DNA from: an uncultured Bacteroidia bacterium
GTDB taxonomy: Bacteria; Bacteroidota; Bacteroidia; J057; CALDDN01
DNA length: 57,996 bases
Direction: 5' to 3'
Assembly: GCA_937936615.1 (NCBI GenBank)
Contig: CALDDN010000024.1
Span: forward strand, 1-57,996
Under the pieces are notes generated by a model. That model was not told the origin of the DNA and did no database searches. It worked only from the letters and a program-made list of their open reading frames with translations. The first letter of the stretch is position 1. Every line of letters starts with the position of its first letter. Below, piece after piece: positions 1 through 11,200 of the stretch. The translations under genes were made by a program, and so were the position numbers.

Positions 1-162
1 TATTTTTTTATTACATCATATTATCTTAACATTTTTTTGTTAAAAAAATGTTAACAATTGAATGCTTGATGCGCCGGAATGGTGTTTGGCTTAATATGGC
101 ATTTGATTTGATATTAAAGATTTGTAATTTGTTGAAATGAAAAGAGGAAGGACGTGCTGAAA

Positions 163-873
163 ATGAAGACGCTCTCGCTGAACTGGTTTACCGAAGGCTT
201 GCTCGACCTGGAATACAAGCAGTACGTGCTGCTGGGCTACCTGCAGGAGGTGCGCCGACATTTTGGCCGGACAGAACTTTATCCGGCTTTTGCCGACTTG
301 ATCGAACATTACCGCAACCTGGAACGCTACCGGCAGGCCCAGCAGCGGCTGGCCGAGCAGTTCCCCAAGCGGCTGCTGGGCTTCTCGCTGCGCCCGCCCC
401 AGGTGCAGTACCAGACCCCCGATGCCAACGCCCTCGAGGACATCGATCAGATTGTCGACAGTGCCATCGAGCTGATGAGGCCTGCCGTCCACGAAGGCAA
501 AGACATCTACGAGGCTGTCGATCGCGAACTGTCGGTCGAGCCGGTGGGGCTGGTGCCGCTCTACAAGCAGGCGGGCTACCTGTTCGTGCGCAGCGGTACA
601 CCCCGCTGCACCCACATCTACCGCTTCGAGGCTACGGTCTTCGATACGGGGGGCGAGCGTTACGGCGGTATCCACCTGCAGGAACTGGAAACGCGTGAGC
701 ACGGCCGGCTCCACACCTACGAGCAGATCAAGCTGGAACTGATCCGCCAGCACCGCGAGCTGCCCAATCCTGCCGCCTACTCCGTCGAAACGGTGCGTGC
801 CCTGCCGCTCAACGAAACGGTGCTGCCGGTGGCCAAACGCCGCCTGATTCGCTATGTCATGACGGCGGGCTGA
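163..873 (+). CDS. conserved hypothetical protein, Bacteroidota type (unknown function)
   Basis: Open frame 154-873. 154 is a GTG; the ATG at 163 (MKTLSLNWFTEGLLDLEYKQYVLLGYLQ) follows a GGAAGGA-like stretch. Resembles from memory an uncharacterised family common in Bacteroidota. Confidence 0.75.
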   Translation: MKTLSLNWFTEGLLDLEYKQYVLLGYLQEVRRHFGRTELYPAFADLIEHYRNLERYRQAQQRLAEQFPKRLLGFSLRPPQVQYQTPDANALEDIDQIVDSAIELMRPAVHEGKDIYEAVDRELSVEPVGLVPLYKQAGYLFVRSGTPRCTHIYRFEATVFDTGGERYGGIHLQELETREHGRLHTYEQIKLELIRQHRELPNPAAYSVETVRALPLNETVLPVAKRRLIRYVMTAG

Positions 874-965
874 GGAGGCCCATGCCGCGCCGAGGGTTGA
901 TGCTTTTTTGCTAACTTGCAATAAAAGCCAGTTCTTTTTACAAATTTACCCCAAGCCCTTGGCGC

Positions 966-3900
966 ATGAAACTCTGTTCCGCTCTTAGCTTACTGCTCTT
1001 TTCACTGTTTATTGGCCCCTTGCAGGCGCAGGTGCTCAATGCCCCCAACCCGGGCACGGGTAATCCGGGCAGTCAGGCCAACATCAACCTAACGGGCACG
1101 GGAACAACGTTTGGCCCGGGCGTTCGGGTGTGGCTTTCGCTGGACCCTAATTCGACGGCCGGAGCCTTCGAAATGACGGAGGTTTTCGTAACGAGTGCCA
1201 CCGATCTGGACTTTCGGGTGGCCTGCGGCGTGCCCTTCAATACGTACTTTATTCTGGTAGAGGGGGGCGGCACCTGGAACGGCAACCCTTGGCCCGATCC
1301 CGTGCTCAACGGCGCACAGCTGACGGTGCAGGGGCCGCAGTTTCCGGCCTGTCTGTCCATCCCCATCGACTGCCAGAACACGGCCTACAGCCAGAACTTC
1401 GACAGCCTGCTGCCCACGACCAATGGCGTGTGTCCGGCCAATCCCGTGGACATGAATCCGGGCAACGTTACCTTTACCAATGGCGTAACGATACAGGGCT
1501 GGCATGTGGCGGGTTCGGGCATTCCGCGTTTCTACAGCGGCGACGGCAGCTGCGAGCTGCAGTCGACCTACCATTTCGGCACCAACGGGGTGCCCGAACG
1601 CGCCCTTGGTGCGTTGGGGGGGGCGGTCTCGCAGTCGCAGTTCGGAGTCAGCTTCGTCAACCGCGGCACGGCGGCCATCACCGAGGTGCAGGTGAGCTTC
1701 GTGCGCGAGCACTGGCGGCGGGCCACCACCAACACCGACCGCACAATCTGCGAGTACAGTACCGATGCGGGTCTCATCACGGGGGGCACGTGGACAGCCG
1801 TTCCGCAGCTCGACCTGGTGCCCAATTACACCGCGCCTGCCGGTGCGCTCAACGGCAACCTGCCCGCCAACCGCCAGAATGTAAGCTTTACGCTTACGGG
1901 CCTCAATGTTACGCCCGGTCAGGTGTTCTGGCTGCGCTGGACGGACGACGACACCCCGGGTGGTTTTGACGACGCGCTGGCCATCGACGATTTCCAGGCC
2001 ACTTTCACCTATTTCGGGGGTGCGGCGGTAGGTACGCTCACAGGGGCCAACACCGTCTGCGTGGGCAATGCCTCGGGTACGCTGACCTTGGGCGGCAGTG
2101 GCGGCACCATTGTCCGCTGGGAATCGGCCCCCGACCCGACGTTCGCAGCCGTTACGCCCATCGCCAACACCAACAACACCTACAGCCCGGGCATCCTGCC
2201 CGCAACCACGTGTTTCCGCGTCGTGGTCAACACGGGAGCCTGTGCCGAAGCCTTGTCGAATGTGGCCTGCACGGTGGTCGATCCCTGTACCGATGCCAAG
2301 CTGCTGACCATCAATCCGCCGGCAGTCGATCTGTGCAATCCGCAGCAGGTAACGGTTACGGGGCTGGCGACAACGTTTCTGGTATCGACCAATGTTTTTC
2401 TGTCGACCGATCCGGTGAATCTGGTAGGGGCCATTCCCACCCTCAACCTCACGCCCATCAGCGATACGGAACTGGCTTTCGACCTTGACCCGGCCACGCC
2501 AGCAGGAACGTACTACGTTTTTGTCGAGAATGGCGGCACGCAGACGACACCGCCCTCGCCCTATCCGGCCTCGATTGCGCTCGATGTTATGGGGGTGAGT
2601 GCCGTCGGGGGGGCACTCGATCCGGCAAGCCTGACGGTCTGCTCGGGGGCCAACGCCGGCATCCTGACGCTGCTCGGTTCCTCGGGGCCGATCCTTTACT
2701 GGGAGGCCTCGCCCGACAACTTCGCAACTCCGGCCCTGATCGTAACGCTGACCAACACGACCGCCACCGAGCTGTTTAACAACCTGGTGGCTGAAACATG
2801 GTTCCGTGTAGCTCTGGGCGATGCCAACTGCCCCGTCTATTCGGCTGCGGCCCACATCGAGATCGATCCTTCGTCGGTGGGCGGGCAGGTGTTTGCCGAT
2901 CAGGTGATCTGCGGCACCAGTGCGGGCGGTTCGCTGCTGCTGGTCGGTACGACGGGCAACGTGCTGCGCTGGGAGGAATCGACCGACGGCTTCGTAGCCG
3001 ACATCCGCCCCATCAACAACACCCTCTATGAATACACATACAGCGTTACGTCCACAACGCAGTATCGTGCGGTGCTGGGCAGTGCCTTCTGTACGGCAAC
3101 CTCTGATTTTGCGACTGTAACGGTGCAGCTGCCGCCCGACCCGGGCATCGTCGATCAGGATACGCTGGTGTGCCGCGGCACGAACACCGTCGAGTTGCGC
3201 CTGCGTGACTATACGGGCGATATCGTCCGCTGGGAGGAATCGACCGACGATTTCACGACCGACATCCGGCCCATTGCCAGCACCGCCGACCAGATTACGG
3301 TTACCGACGTGCCGGTACCGACAAAATTCCGGGCGGTGGTGGCAGCCAACGGCCTGTGCGAGGAATTCTCGATCCCCGCCTTTGTCGACATGGATTCACT
3401 GGGGGTGGCGGGCACGGTCGGGCCTGATGTAACGGTGTGCGGCATGTCGGCCTCGGGCCGGTTGGAGCTGTCGGGTCTGCGGGGTCCGGTGGTGCGCTGG
3501 GAGCGTGCGCTCGATCCCAATTTTCAGTTCAAGGACAACATTTTCACGACGACACGTACTTACGTCTACCGCAACATCATGCGGTCATTCTGTTTCCGAG
3601 CGGTGGTGCAGATTTCTCCCACTTGCCCCGAAACCTTTACCAATCCGACCTGTGTAACGATAATACGCACTGCGGGTGGAGGCCTGGCGGGGCCTAACAA
3701 GAACATCTGCAAAGGCGATCCGATCGATCATAATCTGATCCTCGCCAATCCGGGCGGTCCCGTTGTGCGCTGGGAATCGTCGACCGATTGCGATGGGTTC
3801 ACCAACCCGACCCCCATACCGGTCGCGGTTCCGCTGCTTAACATTACGCAGGCCGATACGACGACCTGCTACCGGGCCGTGATTCAGGATGCCACCTGCC

Positions 3901-5060
3901 CGACCCAAACGTATTCGTCGATTGCCCGCATCGGGGTCTCGCGCATCAGCTTCGCACCCGAAATCACCAAGCCCGAGGGCTGCGCCCAGCTGGGCCGCGT
4001 TGTGCCCAACGGGCGGGGAGGCATCACGCCCGTGCTTATGTACTCGGTCGATCCGCCGGTGGTGCCGCCGGTGTTCCAGAATCTGGTCGATGGCCTGCCG
4101 GCGGGCGACTACGTGCTGACGGCCTATGATGCGAACTCGCGCTGCAAAGCCGATACGGCTATCACTGTGCCCGTGTCCGACGACACGGCCAGCATCGACC
4201 TGATCCGCGACATCACCGCGACCACCGCTACCCTCGACCTTTCGGGGCCGCCCAGTGGGCCGCAACCGCGCTACAACCTGCGTTACCGCATCAAGGGCAA
4301 TCCCGTCTGGACGAATGTCTTCAACATCGCTCCGCCCAGTCGCGAGCTGACGGGCCTGCAAAACAACACCGAATACGAGGTGGAGGTACAATACGTCTGT
4401 CCCAACGGGAATATTTCAGCCTGGGGCGACCGTCAGGAATTCGCAACGCTCCCCGAGGGCGACTGCGCCACCGCACCCATTGCCCGTCCGGGTGGCATCT
4501 ATGTAACGCTCGATGATGCCTACACGGCGACTGTCCACTGGAACCGCGTGCCCAATGCCGTAGGCTATCTGGTGAATCTGGGGTTGGCTTCGGTCTCGCC
4601 CCGCACCTGGCCCACCTACATTACCTGCGACCCGACGCAGACGCTGACGGTCAGGGGCTTGGTGCCGGGCCGCACCTACCGCACGCGGGTGCGCACCAGC
4701 TGCGGCAACTGTACCACCAGCAGCAATCAGAACGTCTCGCCCTGGTCGGTGGTCGTGCAGTTCACGATGCCACTGGCTCGCGAACAGGCACCGGTGTTCA
4801 GCAGCGAGGTGGGCCGCCAGCTGGAAATTTACCCCAATCCTGCCCGCGATCGGGTGAGTCTGCGCCTCGAAGCGGGCGAACGGGCCGAGCTGGAGCTTTT
4901 CGATCTGGCGGGCCGTCGCCAGCTGGCGGTTCCGGTGGCATTCGATGCCGAAGGCCGCAGCCAGCTTGAGCTGCCGGCGGGTCTGGCCTCGGGCCTTTAC
5001 CTGCTGCGGCTGCGCACTTCGGGCGGCGGCCTGCACAGCACGCGCCTGCTGGTGGAATGA
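966..5060 (+). CDS. secreted multi-domain surface protein with RWE/Ig-like repeats, FnIII domains and C-terminal T9SS sorting domain
   Basis: Signal peptide MKLCSALSLLLFSLFIGPLQAQ; about six repeats of the form VCxGxxxGxLxLxGxxGxIxRWExSxDxF...FRAVV; FnIII-like segments near the C-terminus; C-terminus LEIYPNPARDRVSLRLEAG...LASGLYLLRLRTSGGGLHSTRLLVE is a T9SS type A domain. Confidence 0.9.
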   Translation: MKLCSALSLLLFSLFIGPLQAQVLNAPNPGTGNPGSQANINLTGTGTTFGPGVRVWLSLDPNSTAGAFEMTEVFVTSATDLDFRVACGVPFNTYFILVEGGGTWNGNPWPDPVLNGAQLTVQGPQFPACLSIPIDCQNTAYSQNFDSLLPTTNGVCPANPVDMNPGNVTFTNGVTIQGWHVAGSGIPRFYSGDGSCELQSTYHFGTNGVPERALGALGGAVSQSQFGVSFVNRGTAAITEVQVSFVREHWRRATTNTDRTICEYSTDAGLITGGTWTAVPQLDLVPNYTAPAGALNGNLPANRQNVSFTLTGLNVTPGQVFWLRWTDDDTPGGFDDALAIDDFQATFTYFGGAAVGTLTGANTVCVGNASGTLTLGGSGGTIVRWESAPDPTFAAVTPIANTNNTYSPGILPATTCFRVVVNTGACAEALSNVACTVVDPCTDAKLLTINPPAVDLCNPQQVTVTGLATTFLVSTNVFLSTDPVNLVGAIPTLNLTPISDTELAFDLDPATPAGTYYVFVENGGTQTTPPSPYPASIALDVMGVSAVGGALDPASLTVCSGANAGILTLLGSSGPILYWEASPDNFATPALIVTLTNTTATELFNNLVAETWFRVALGDANCPVYSAAAHIEIDPSSVGGQVFADQVICGTSAGGSLLLVGTTGNVLRWEESTDGFVADIRPINNTLYEYTYSVTSTTQYRAVLGSAFCTATSDFATVTVQLPPDPGIVDQDTLVCRGTNTVELRLRDYTGDIVRWEESTDDFTTDIRPIASTADQITVTDVPVPTKFRAVVAANGLCEEFSIPAFVDMDSLGVAGTVGPDVTVCGMSASGRLELSGLRGPVVRWERALDPNFQFKDNIFTTTRTYVYRNIMRSFCFRAVVQISPTCPETFTNPTCVTIIRTAGGGLAGPNKNICKGDPIDHNLILANPGGPVVRWESSTDCDGFTNPTPIPVAVPLLNITQADTTTCYRAVIQDATCPTQTYSSIARIGVSRISFAPEITKPEGCAQLGRVVPNGRGGITPVLMYSVDPPVVPPVFQNLVDGLPAGDYVLTAYDANSRCKADTAITVPVSDDTASIDLIRDITATTATLDLSGPPSGPQPRYNLRYRIKGNPVWTNVFNIAPPSRELTGLQNNTEYEVEVQYVCPNGNISAWGDRQEFATLPEGDCATAPIARPGGIYVTLDDAYTATVHWNRVPNAVGYLVNLGLASVSPRTWPTYITCDPTQTLTVRGLVPGRTYRTRVRTSCGNCTTSSNQNVSPWSVVVQFTMPLAREQAPVFSSEVGRQLEIYPNPARDRVSLRLEAGERAELELFDLAGRRQLAVPVAFDAEGRSQLELPAGLASGLYLLRLRTSGGGLHSTRLLVE
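2020..3960 (+). repeat. tandem protein-level RWE/Ig-like modules (about 6 units, ~85-90 codons each)
   Basis: Recurring cores: IVRWESAPD, ILYWEASPD, VLRWEESTD, IVRWEESTD, VVRWERALD, VVRWESSTD, each followed by (T/C)xFRAVV-like strands. Confidence 0.8.
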
Positions 5061-5090
5061 TCACAGACAAAAATGCACTGAAGAAGTTAC

Positions 5091-5120
5091 AGGGGCTGGC
5101 TTGGGTCAGCCCCTTTCTGT
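5091..5120 (+). terminator. possible intrinsic terminator after the 1364-aa gene
   Basis: AGGGGCTG (5091-5098) / CAGCCCCT (5107-5114) stem followed by a TTTCTGTTT tract. Confidence 0.5.
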
Positions 5121-5296
5121 TTCGGGGACATTGCCATGTGTCCGCATGCCGCCGCATGGGGGTATGTCATGCAGCAGGCTGTCGGCTTGTGCCGCGAGGT
5201 TCGTCCGGGCAATTTCAGGTACTGGTGAAAAAATTTTGAGAAAAATTCTGGCTTGGGTCTCCATTTTTTTGCAGGAGCTTCCAAAGGGTATAGTGT

Positions 5297-8200
5297 ATGT
5301 ATTCTAATTACCCTTTGTTCATGAGACATTTATCATGCTCGGGTGCCTTCAAGAGAGAGAGAAGGCCCTCCCAAAACTTGCTCGCTTGGTGTTTGGTCTG
5401 GCTGCTGCTGCCTGCGTGGGCGGCGGGACAGTCCAATTCTGTACGCGACTTCTTTAAAACGGAGATATCAGCCTGGCAGCTGATACCCAACGCGGGTAGT
5501 GATGCCCGTGTGGCTCACTACACTTTCAATCCCGACAGCCTGGGCAACTACACCAGCTTTTACTGGGACTGGATCAACAGAGAGCGGTCGGGTGCGGTGC
5601 GCATTCGAATACCGTTTCCGTCCGAATCACCCTGCAACTCTCAGGCCAGGGAACTGGTGATGGAACTGCGGGAAAGTCCGCTCATGCAGCAGCTGCGCAG
5701 ACAGGACAGACTCAATGGCCTGTATCTGCACGGCTGGCTGCTCGACGGCCAGATGCGTCCGGATTACGACCAGCCCGTTGCTTTGTCCTTATCTATCAAC
5801 CGCTGGGATGGTTTTGTGTTTTCAAAGACATGTTTATATCATTTTTATACTGGAACTAATACGGAAAATCAAAACATATTTTATGTGGTAGTCATCCCTG
5901 GCGGTTCAAGTATTTCAGATGATTTGGGCCGTAGATTCGATGTAGTGCGTCCCGAGCAGCGCGTCAGCTGCAAGGAAATCGATGTCCAATTTGTCATCGA
6001 TGCCTTTCATGACAATGATACAACTGGCGTATCGATGGTCTGTGAAAACTTTCATCCGGCATTCAATACCGTTCAAAATTTGTTCCTTCAATCTGGTGTT
6101 TTACTGAACTTGGTCTGGCACGTGCCACCAGTATACAACACTACCAATTCCGACTACTGTGGGGTTTTGCGTACCCCCTCGGGTGCCTATGTAGGTCTGA
6201 ATCGTCTTAACACCATAGCGGAACAGCTTAATCTGTTCAGTGCAGATTTGAGGCGAAACCTGCATGTCGGCTTGAGTCCTGATCGGATACCTTCCCTCAG
6301 TATTCTGCTCAGTAAAACCGGAGCTGGGGGTGTCGCGGAGGCTATGGCTTTTGAGGCGAATTCCCCCAGAAATGTTCTCAGCAATACTGAGAATCCCGAC
6401 CAAAGACGGAATATTGCGCTGTTTCTGAATCAAAAGATCAATGATGTATCGCACCTGAACGATGTGCTGCGTATTTCGCGGGCCATTGCCCGTTCAATGT
6501 ACTACGATTCAACCGATCCTCTGAATTTCGACCATCTAGAACCCAATACTACCAATCCGAGGGAACTGAATCTCTATCGCAGAGCCTTGAACGGGGCCTT
6601 CACGCCCGGAACCGTAACGCAGCTGCAGTTTGCAGTCAGCAACTTCGGCAAAGTTCCATTCAGCCCCGATTGCCGACGCCTGCCGCTTTCACTGCAGCTT
6701 TCAGACGATGACTACTGCGATAGCAAGCCCATTCGTGTGCAGACCAACCTCGAAGCCCGAAATCAGGGGTACCTATGGAGAATAGAGGGGCCCTATGGTC
6801 AGACAAGAGAGATAAATCGAGCAGATTCACTCGATGGCTACCAGCTGTGGATTACGTCCGAACTGGCAGAGGAGCTGGGCGGCTACCCCCTGACCGTAAC
6901 CGCTGTCGATCCCAACGACGAGCAGCAAACCGCCAGAATTAATGTTCAACCGAAACCAGCACCAAAGCTCCGCCGGCAGGCCACGCTGGGCGGGGTCGAG
7001 GCTTCAGGAGGTACGCTGCCCTATGTATTCACCGTGACGGATATCACAGTGTTTCCGTCATCGGAAAGGGTATTCGAGAATTACACTGCCATCGACCTGG
7101 TGCAGTTGGGCTTTCCGAAAGACCGCCTCTACCGAGTCTGCGTTGAAGATGCCAATGGCTGCTCAGACTGCCTTACGTTCGAACTGACAGACCGCAAATG
7201 CACCCAGTGCTGGCTCAAAGAATACGACTACGAACTGCAGCTCAACAACAACCTGCAGGTGAGCTGGACGGTAAATATTCCCGATACCGAACTGCCTCCG
7301 ACAGCTTTTTCGGTTCAGATTTTCGATTGCGATGGCCTGCTTTCCTCTTACCATCCGGAGTGGGTACCCTATCAGCCCGGACAGACGGCCTACTCGGTGA
7401 TCGTGCCCCAGTTGGAGCCTTACAGCCGTTTTCGCTTCAAAATTACGGTACATTGCCCAGCTGAGGTTTCTCATGACTGCCTGATTGGAGAATTTTCATC
7501 CGACAAACGCGGCTACAGCCCCTGCTTTCAAACCGACTGCACGACCGATGGGCCGGTTCTTGTCTACGCGGAGAATGCTTCCGCAACCTGCAGCACCATG
7601 ACGATTCCCTGGAAACATACCCACGGAATTGAAGCTTACCGCATCCGCTGGTACATCATCGATGGCAATGTGAACCCAAGTTGCGGTTCCAGTTCTATAG
7701 CTGGTCAAACCCTTGTGCTCAATCCCTCGTTGGTTTGTAGCGATGGCAACTGCGTTCATACGGTTAGTGGATTGAATCCAACTACCAATTACTGGTTTTG
7801 CGTTGAAGGTTTATGCGGTTTAGGGGTGCGTGATGCCCAAGGATTCGATTTCCCAACCCCCCGATGTCCCTGTGCTTCCGTTACGAATCTGGATGTTACC
7901 GATGTTGCCCGCGACAGAGCCACGTTCACTTGGGCAGGTGTAACAGAAGCTCGAAGCTACGTGTACACTTTATTGAAATTGAAAGAAGGGGTTAATGATT
8001 ACGATACGGTTCAAACTGGTCGTGTAGTGCATCCGGAGCAGCGTGTTGTCCTGACCGGTCTGGAACCCTGTGCTAATTACGAGTTTGAGCTTAAAGTCGC
8101 GTGCAGTGAGGGGGAATTTTCAGTCGTTTCTTCTGAATTTTTCTCCACCCCATGCCTCTGTCCTTGCCCGTCGAACATCAGGCAAACGAATGCCGGGCTG

Positions 8201-11200
8201 CGCTCGGTGGTAGTGAATTGGGATGCGGTACCGGGTTCCAGATACGAGTACAGCCGCAATCAGCAAACCTGGCTGCCAGCCTCTGCTCCCCTCAGGCTTG
8301 AGAACCTCCGAATCGGGGAAGAGTTTACGCTGTGGTTCCGCCACACGTGCCCAAATGCCGAGTCAGCCATCTGCTCGTTGGCAGTCAAGGCCCTCGACTG
8401 CCAGGCTCCGGACATCTTGGTGGCCAAAGCCACCGGCTGCACCGAGGCTCTCATCGAATGGACAGCGGTGGGCGATGCCGACGGCTACGAGCTGCAGTAT
8501 CAGCTCGTAGGTACGCAAATGTGGTTGCCGACCTCACCTTCGCTCATCGGCCCCTCGGATGAGAATACTTCATTCTCCTTGACTGGCCTCGAACCGAACA
8601 ATCAATACGTCGTACGAGTGAGAACGGTTTGTGAAGAGCTAATTCCAATTACTTTGTCGCCCTACGCTTCTGTGTCCTTCACGACTTGGGCAGAGGCCCC
8701 CAGACCGAGGGTAGAAGCCCTGTTCACCAATGCAGTTACCCTGAGCTGGGATAACCCCAGGCCTGGGCACAACCCTCGTTGCAGCTACCGGATCGAATAC
8801 CGCAGAGAGGGAAGCAGCGGCTGGATATCCAACGGTGCGAGTACGACGGCCAATCAGACCACAGTAACCGGCCTGCTCTCGGGTGTGGCCTACGAATTCC
8901 GACTCAGTGTCGAGACTTGCGATTCCACATTTTGTCCGAGCACGACACAAATCGTAACACCAGTTTCCGGTCAGTGCGTATGTCCTGACCAAATTTGGCT
9001 GACAGCCCCAATCGACGCTGATGCAGGTACGGCACCCATCAGATGGACACGGGTACCCAATGTGCAATCCTACTGCATCCAGCTGCAGCGTTACGAAGCC
9101 GATTCGACCGAGTCGGATGAGGAGAAAAAATGGAAGTCCGTGCTGGGTCCGGACAGCAGTGACTGCGTAGAGTCTGTTAATTCAAGCCCGAACCCAACAG
9201 CCATCCTGCGCAATCTGGATTCCGGAGTTCGCTACCGTGTACGTGTTCAGCCGCGCTGCACCGGAGGAGTCCGGCCCATTGACGATTGCCTGCCGTGGTT
9301 TGAGTTTAATGTACCGATCGTTTGCAAAGCACCAACCAATCTCAAAGCCAGCACCGAAATCGGCAATCAAATTGATCTGACGTGGAACTTGCCGCCGAGC
9401 CTGGCGCGAGAACTGCGGCTGGTCGTCGACGGCGATCCGATCCAGCAGCAGCTGAGTGCCAGTGCAACCCGCTGGACCCTCAGTGGCCTCGACTGCAACA
9501 GGGAGTACCGCATCGAGCTTCAGTACCGCTGCGATAGGTCGAAGCCTTATCAAACGGCTGAATCTATTACAGTCAAGCCGAGCTGCCCCTGCGATTCTCC
9601 TCGTGTTGTTGGGTCCGAGGTATTGGGCCTGAATAGCCTGAGGTTTAACTGGAAAGCTGACAATGTAACTGAGTATTGTTTGCGTCGAGCGCGTGAGTCG
9701 TGTAGAGATCAGGACTGGAGGCTGCCGTCAACTCAAACAGGGGATTCATTTGAAATTACATCCAACTGCTTAGACCCGGACACGGAATATACCATGGAGG
9801 TGCGCAGCCGCTGCGTTGGCAACAATACCGCGCCTAGAAGTGTATCTGTCACCCTTACTGCTCGTACCCCCCAGTGCTCGTTCAAAGCTTCCGAAAATTT
9901 GATAACTGCGAATTCAATCGGGGTCGAATGGTCAGAAACCGGCGAGCACCAGGTGAGCCAGGATGGAAACAGCTGGACCGATGCCACGGGACAGAGCCAT
10001 ACCTTTACGGAGCTGAACCCCTGCAAAGACTACACCTTCTACCTGCGGCGCAAATGCGATAATGACCAGTACACTAAGCCGTGCACCTTGCAGGCTCGCA
10101 CCCGTCCGGCCTGTCCGAAGTTTGCCGTTCAAGCCAGCGACACCTTGATAGTATGCCCAGAAAGCAGCAAGCTGACGCTTGAATTTGACTCCACGGGTGA
10201 CTGCACCCTCAAATCGGTCAAGCTGCAGTACGGTAGCGGGAAGGAGCTGAATCTGAATGTGAGTGGCAGAAAAATCACCCTCGATACAATAGACTTGCCG
10301 GCATCGGGCCAAAGCTATACCTATCGCTTGGTGGAAGTTGAATACGAGGGTGAAAGCCCGATCCCTTGCGATGAATCTGTGATCGTCAAGCGACTGAAAC
10401 CTCTAAGTGCCAGGCTGACAAACTGGCCCACAACGCTGTGTGCAAACGGTACAATTAACGCTGAGATAACAGTAACGGGGCTGGAGGGCGAGCCGCGAAA
10501 CCGGTGGCCTCTCATACTGAAGTACAAGTGGAATGAGGGATCAGAAGAAAATGATTCCATTCAACACCCCGACTCCGTGTTCAGCCTGACCAGTCGTACC
10601 ATTAGTGCTGGTGTCCAAGCTAAACTGGACCTTGTCTTGGTTGAGGATGGTTTCGGATGCATTCACAGTTTTGCCGGAGTGTCTTCCACTGTAACACCAG
10701 GCTCCAAAATCGATGCCAAGTTTGGGGCTATCGATCCCTCCTCTAATTCCGTTGCCATTACCGTTACAGACGAACCAAGCAATAACCCGTGGACACTTGA
10801 TTATGAATTGATATCGGGAGGATATACGACTACTGGTTCGGTTGAAATTAATTCGCTTACTCAAGGAACTATCTCCAACCTGGCTGGGTGCGGCACCTAT
10901 AAGCTCACCAAGCTGACAAACTCCCGCGGCTGTACGGCGAGCCTTAACGACTTGCTGGTGCGGGGAAAAGACTGGAAACTGAAGGTCAGCCCTGATAGCC
11001 TTCGCATCTGCCAAGGTACCGAGGTAACCCTCAAAGCGACTGCACCTGAAGGTGCTACCTACCGGTGGAGCACGGATGCAGACAAGGAGTCGATCACGGT
11101 TGAACCAAGTTTTCCTGATACACTTGACCCTAAGACATCTATTTATCTGATTAATTACACGGTAACGACCAGTTTCTGCGACATCACCCAAACGGGCACG

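Noticed and set aside
1089-2855. 588-aa minus-strand ORF
   Set aside because: Shadow ORF of the 1364-aa repeat protein with low-complexity RRGR-type composition and no recognisable start or domain.
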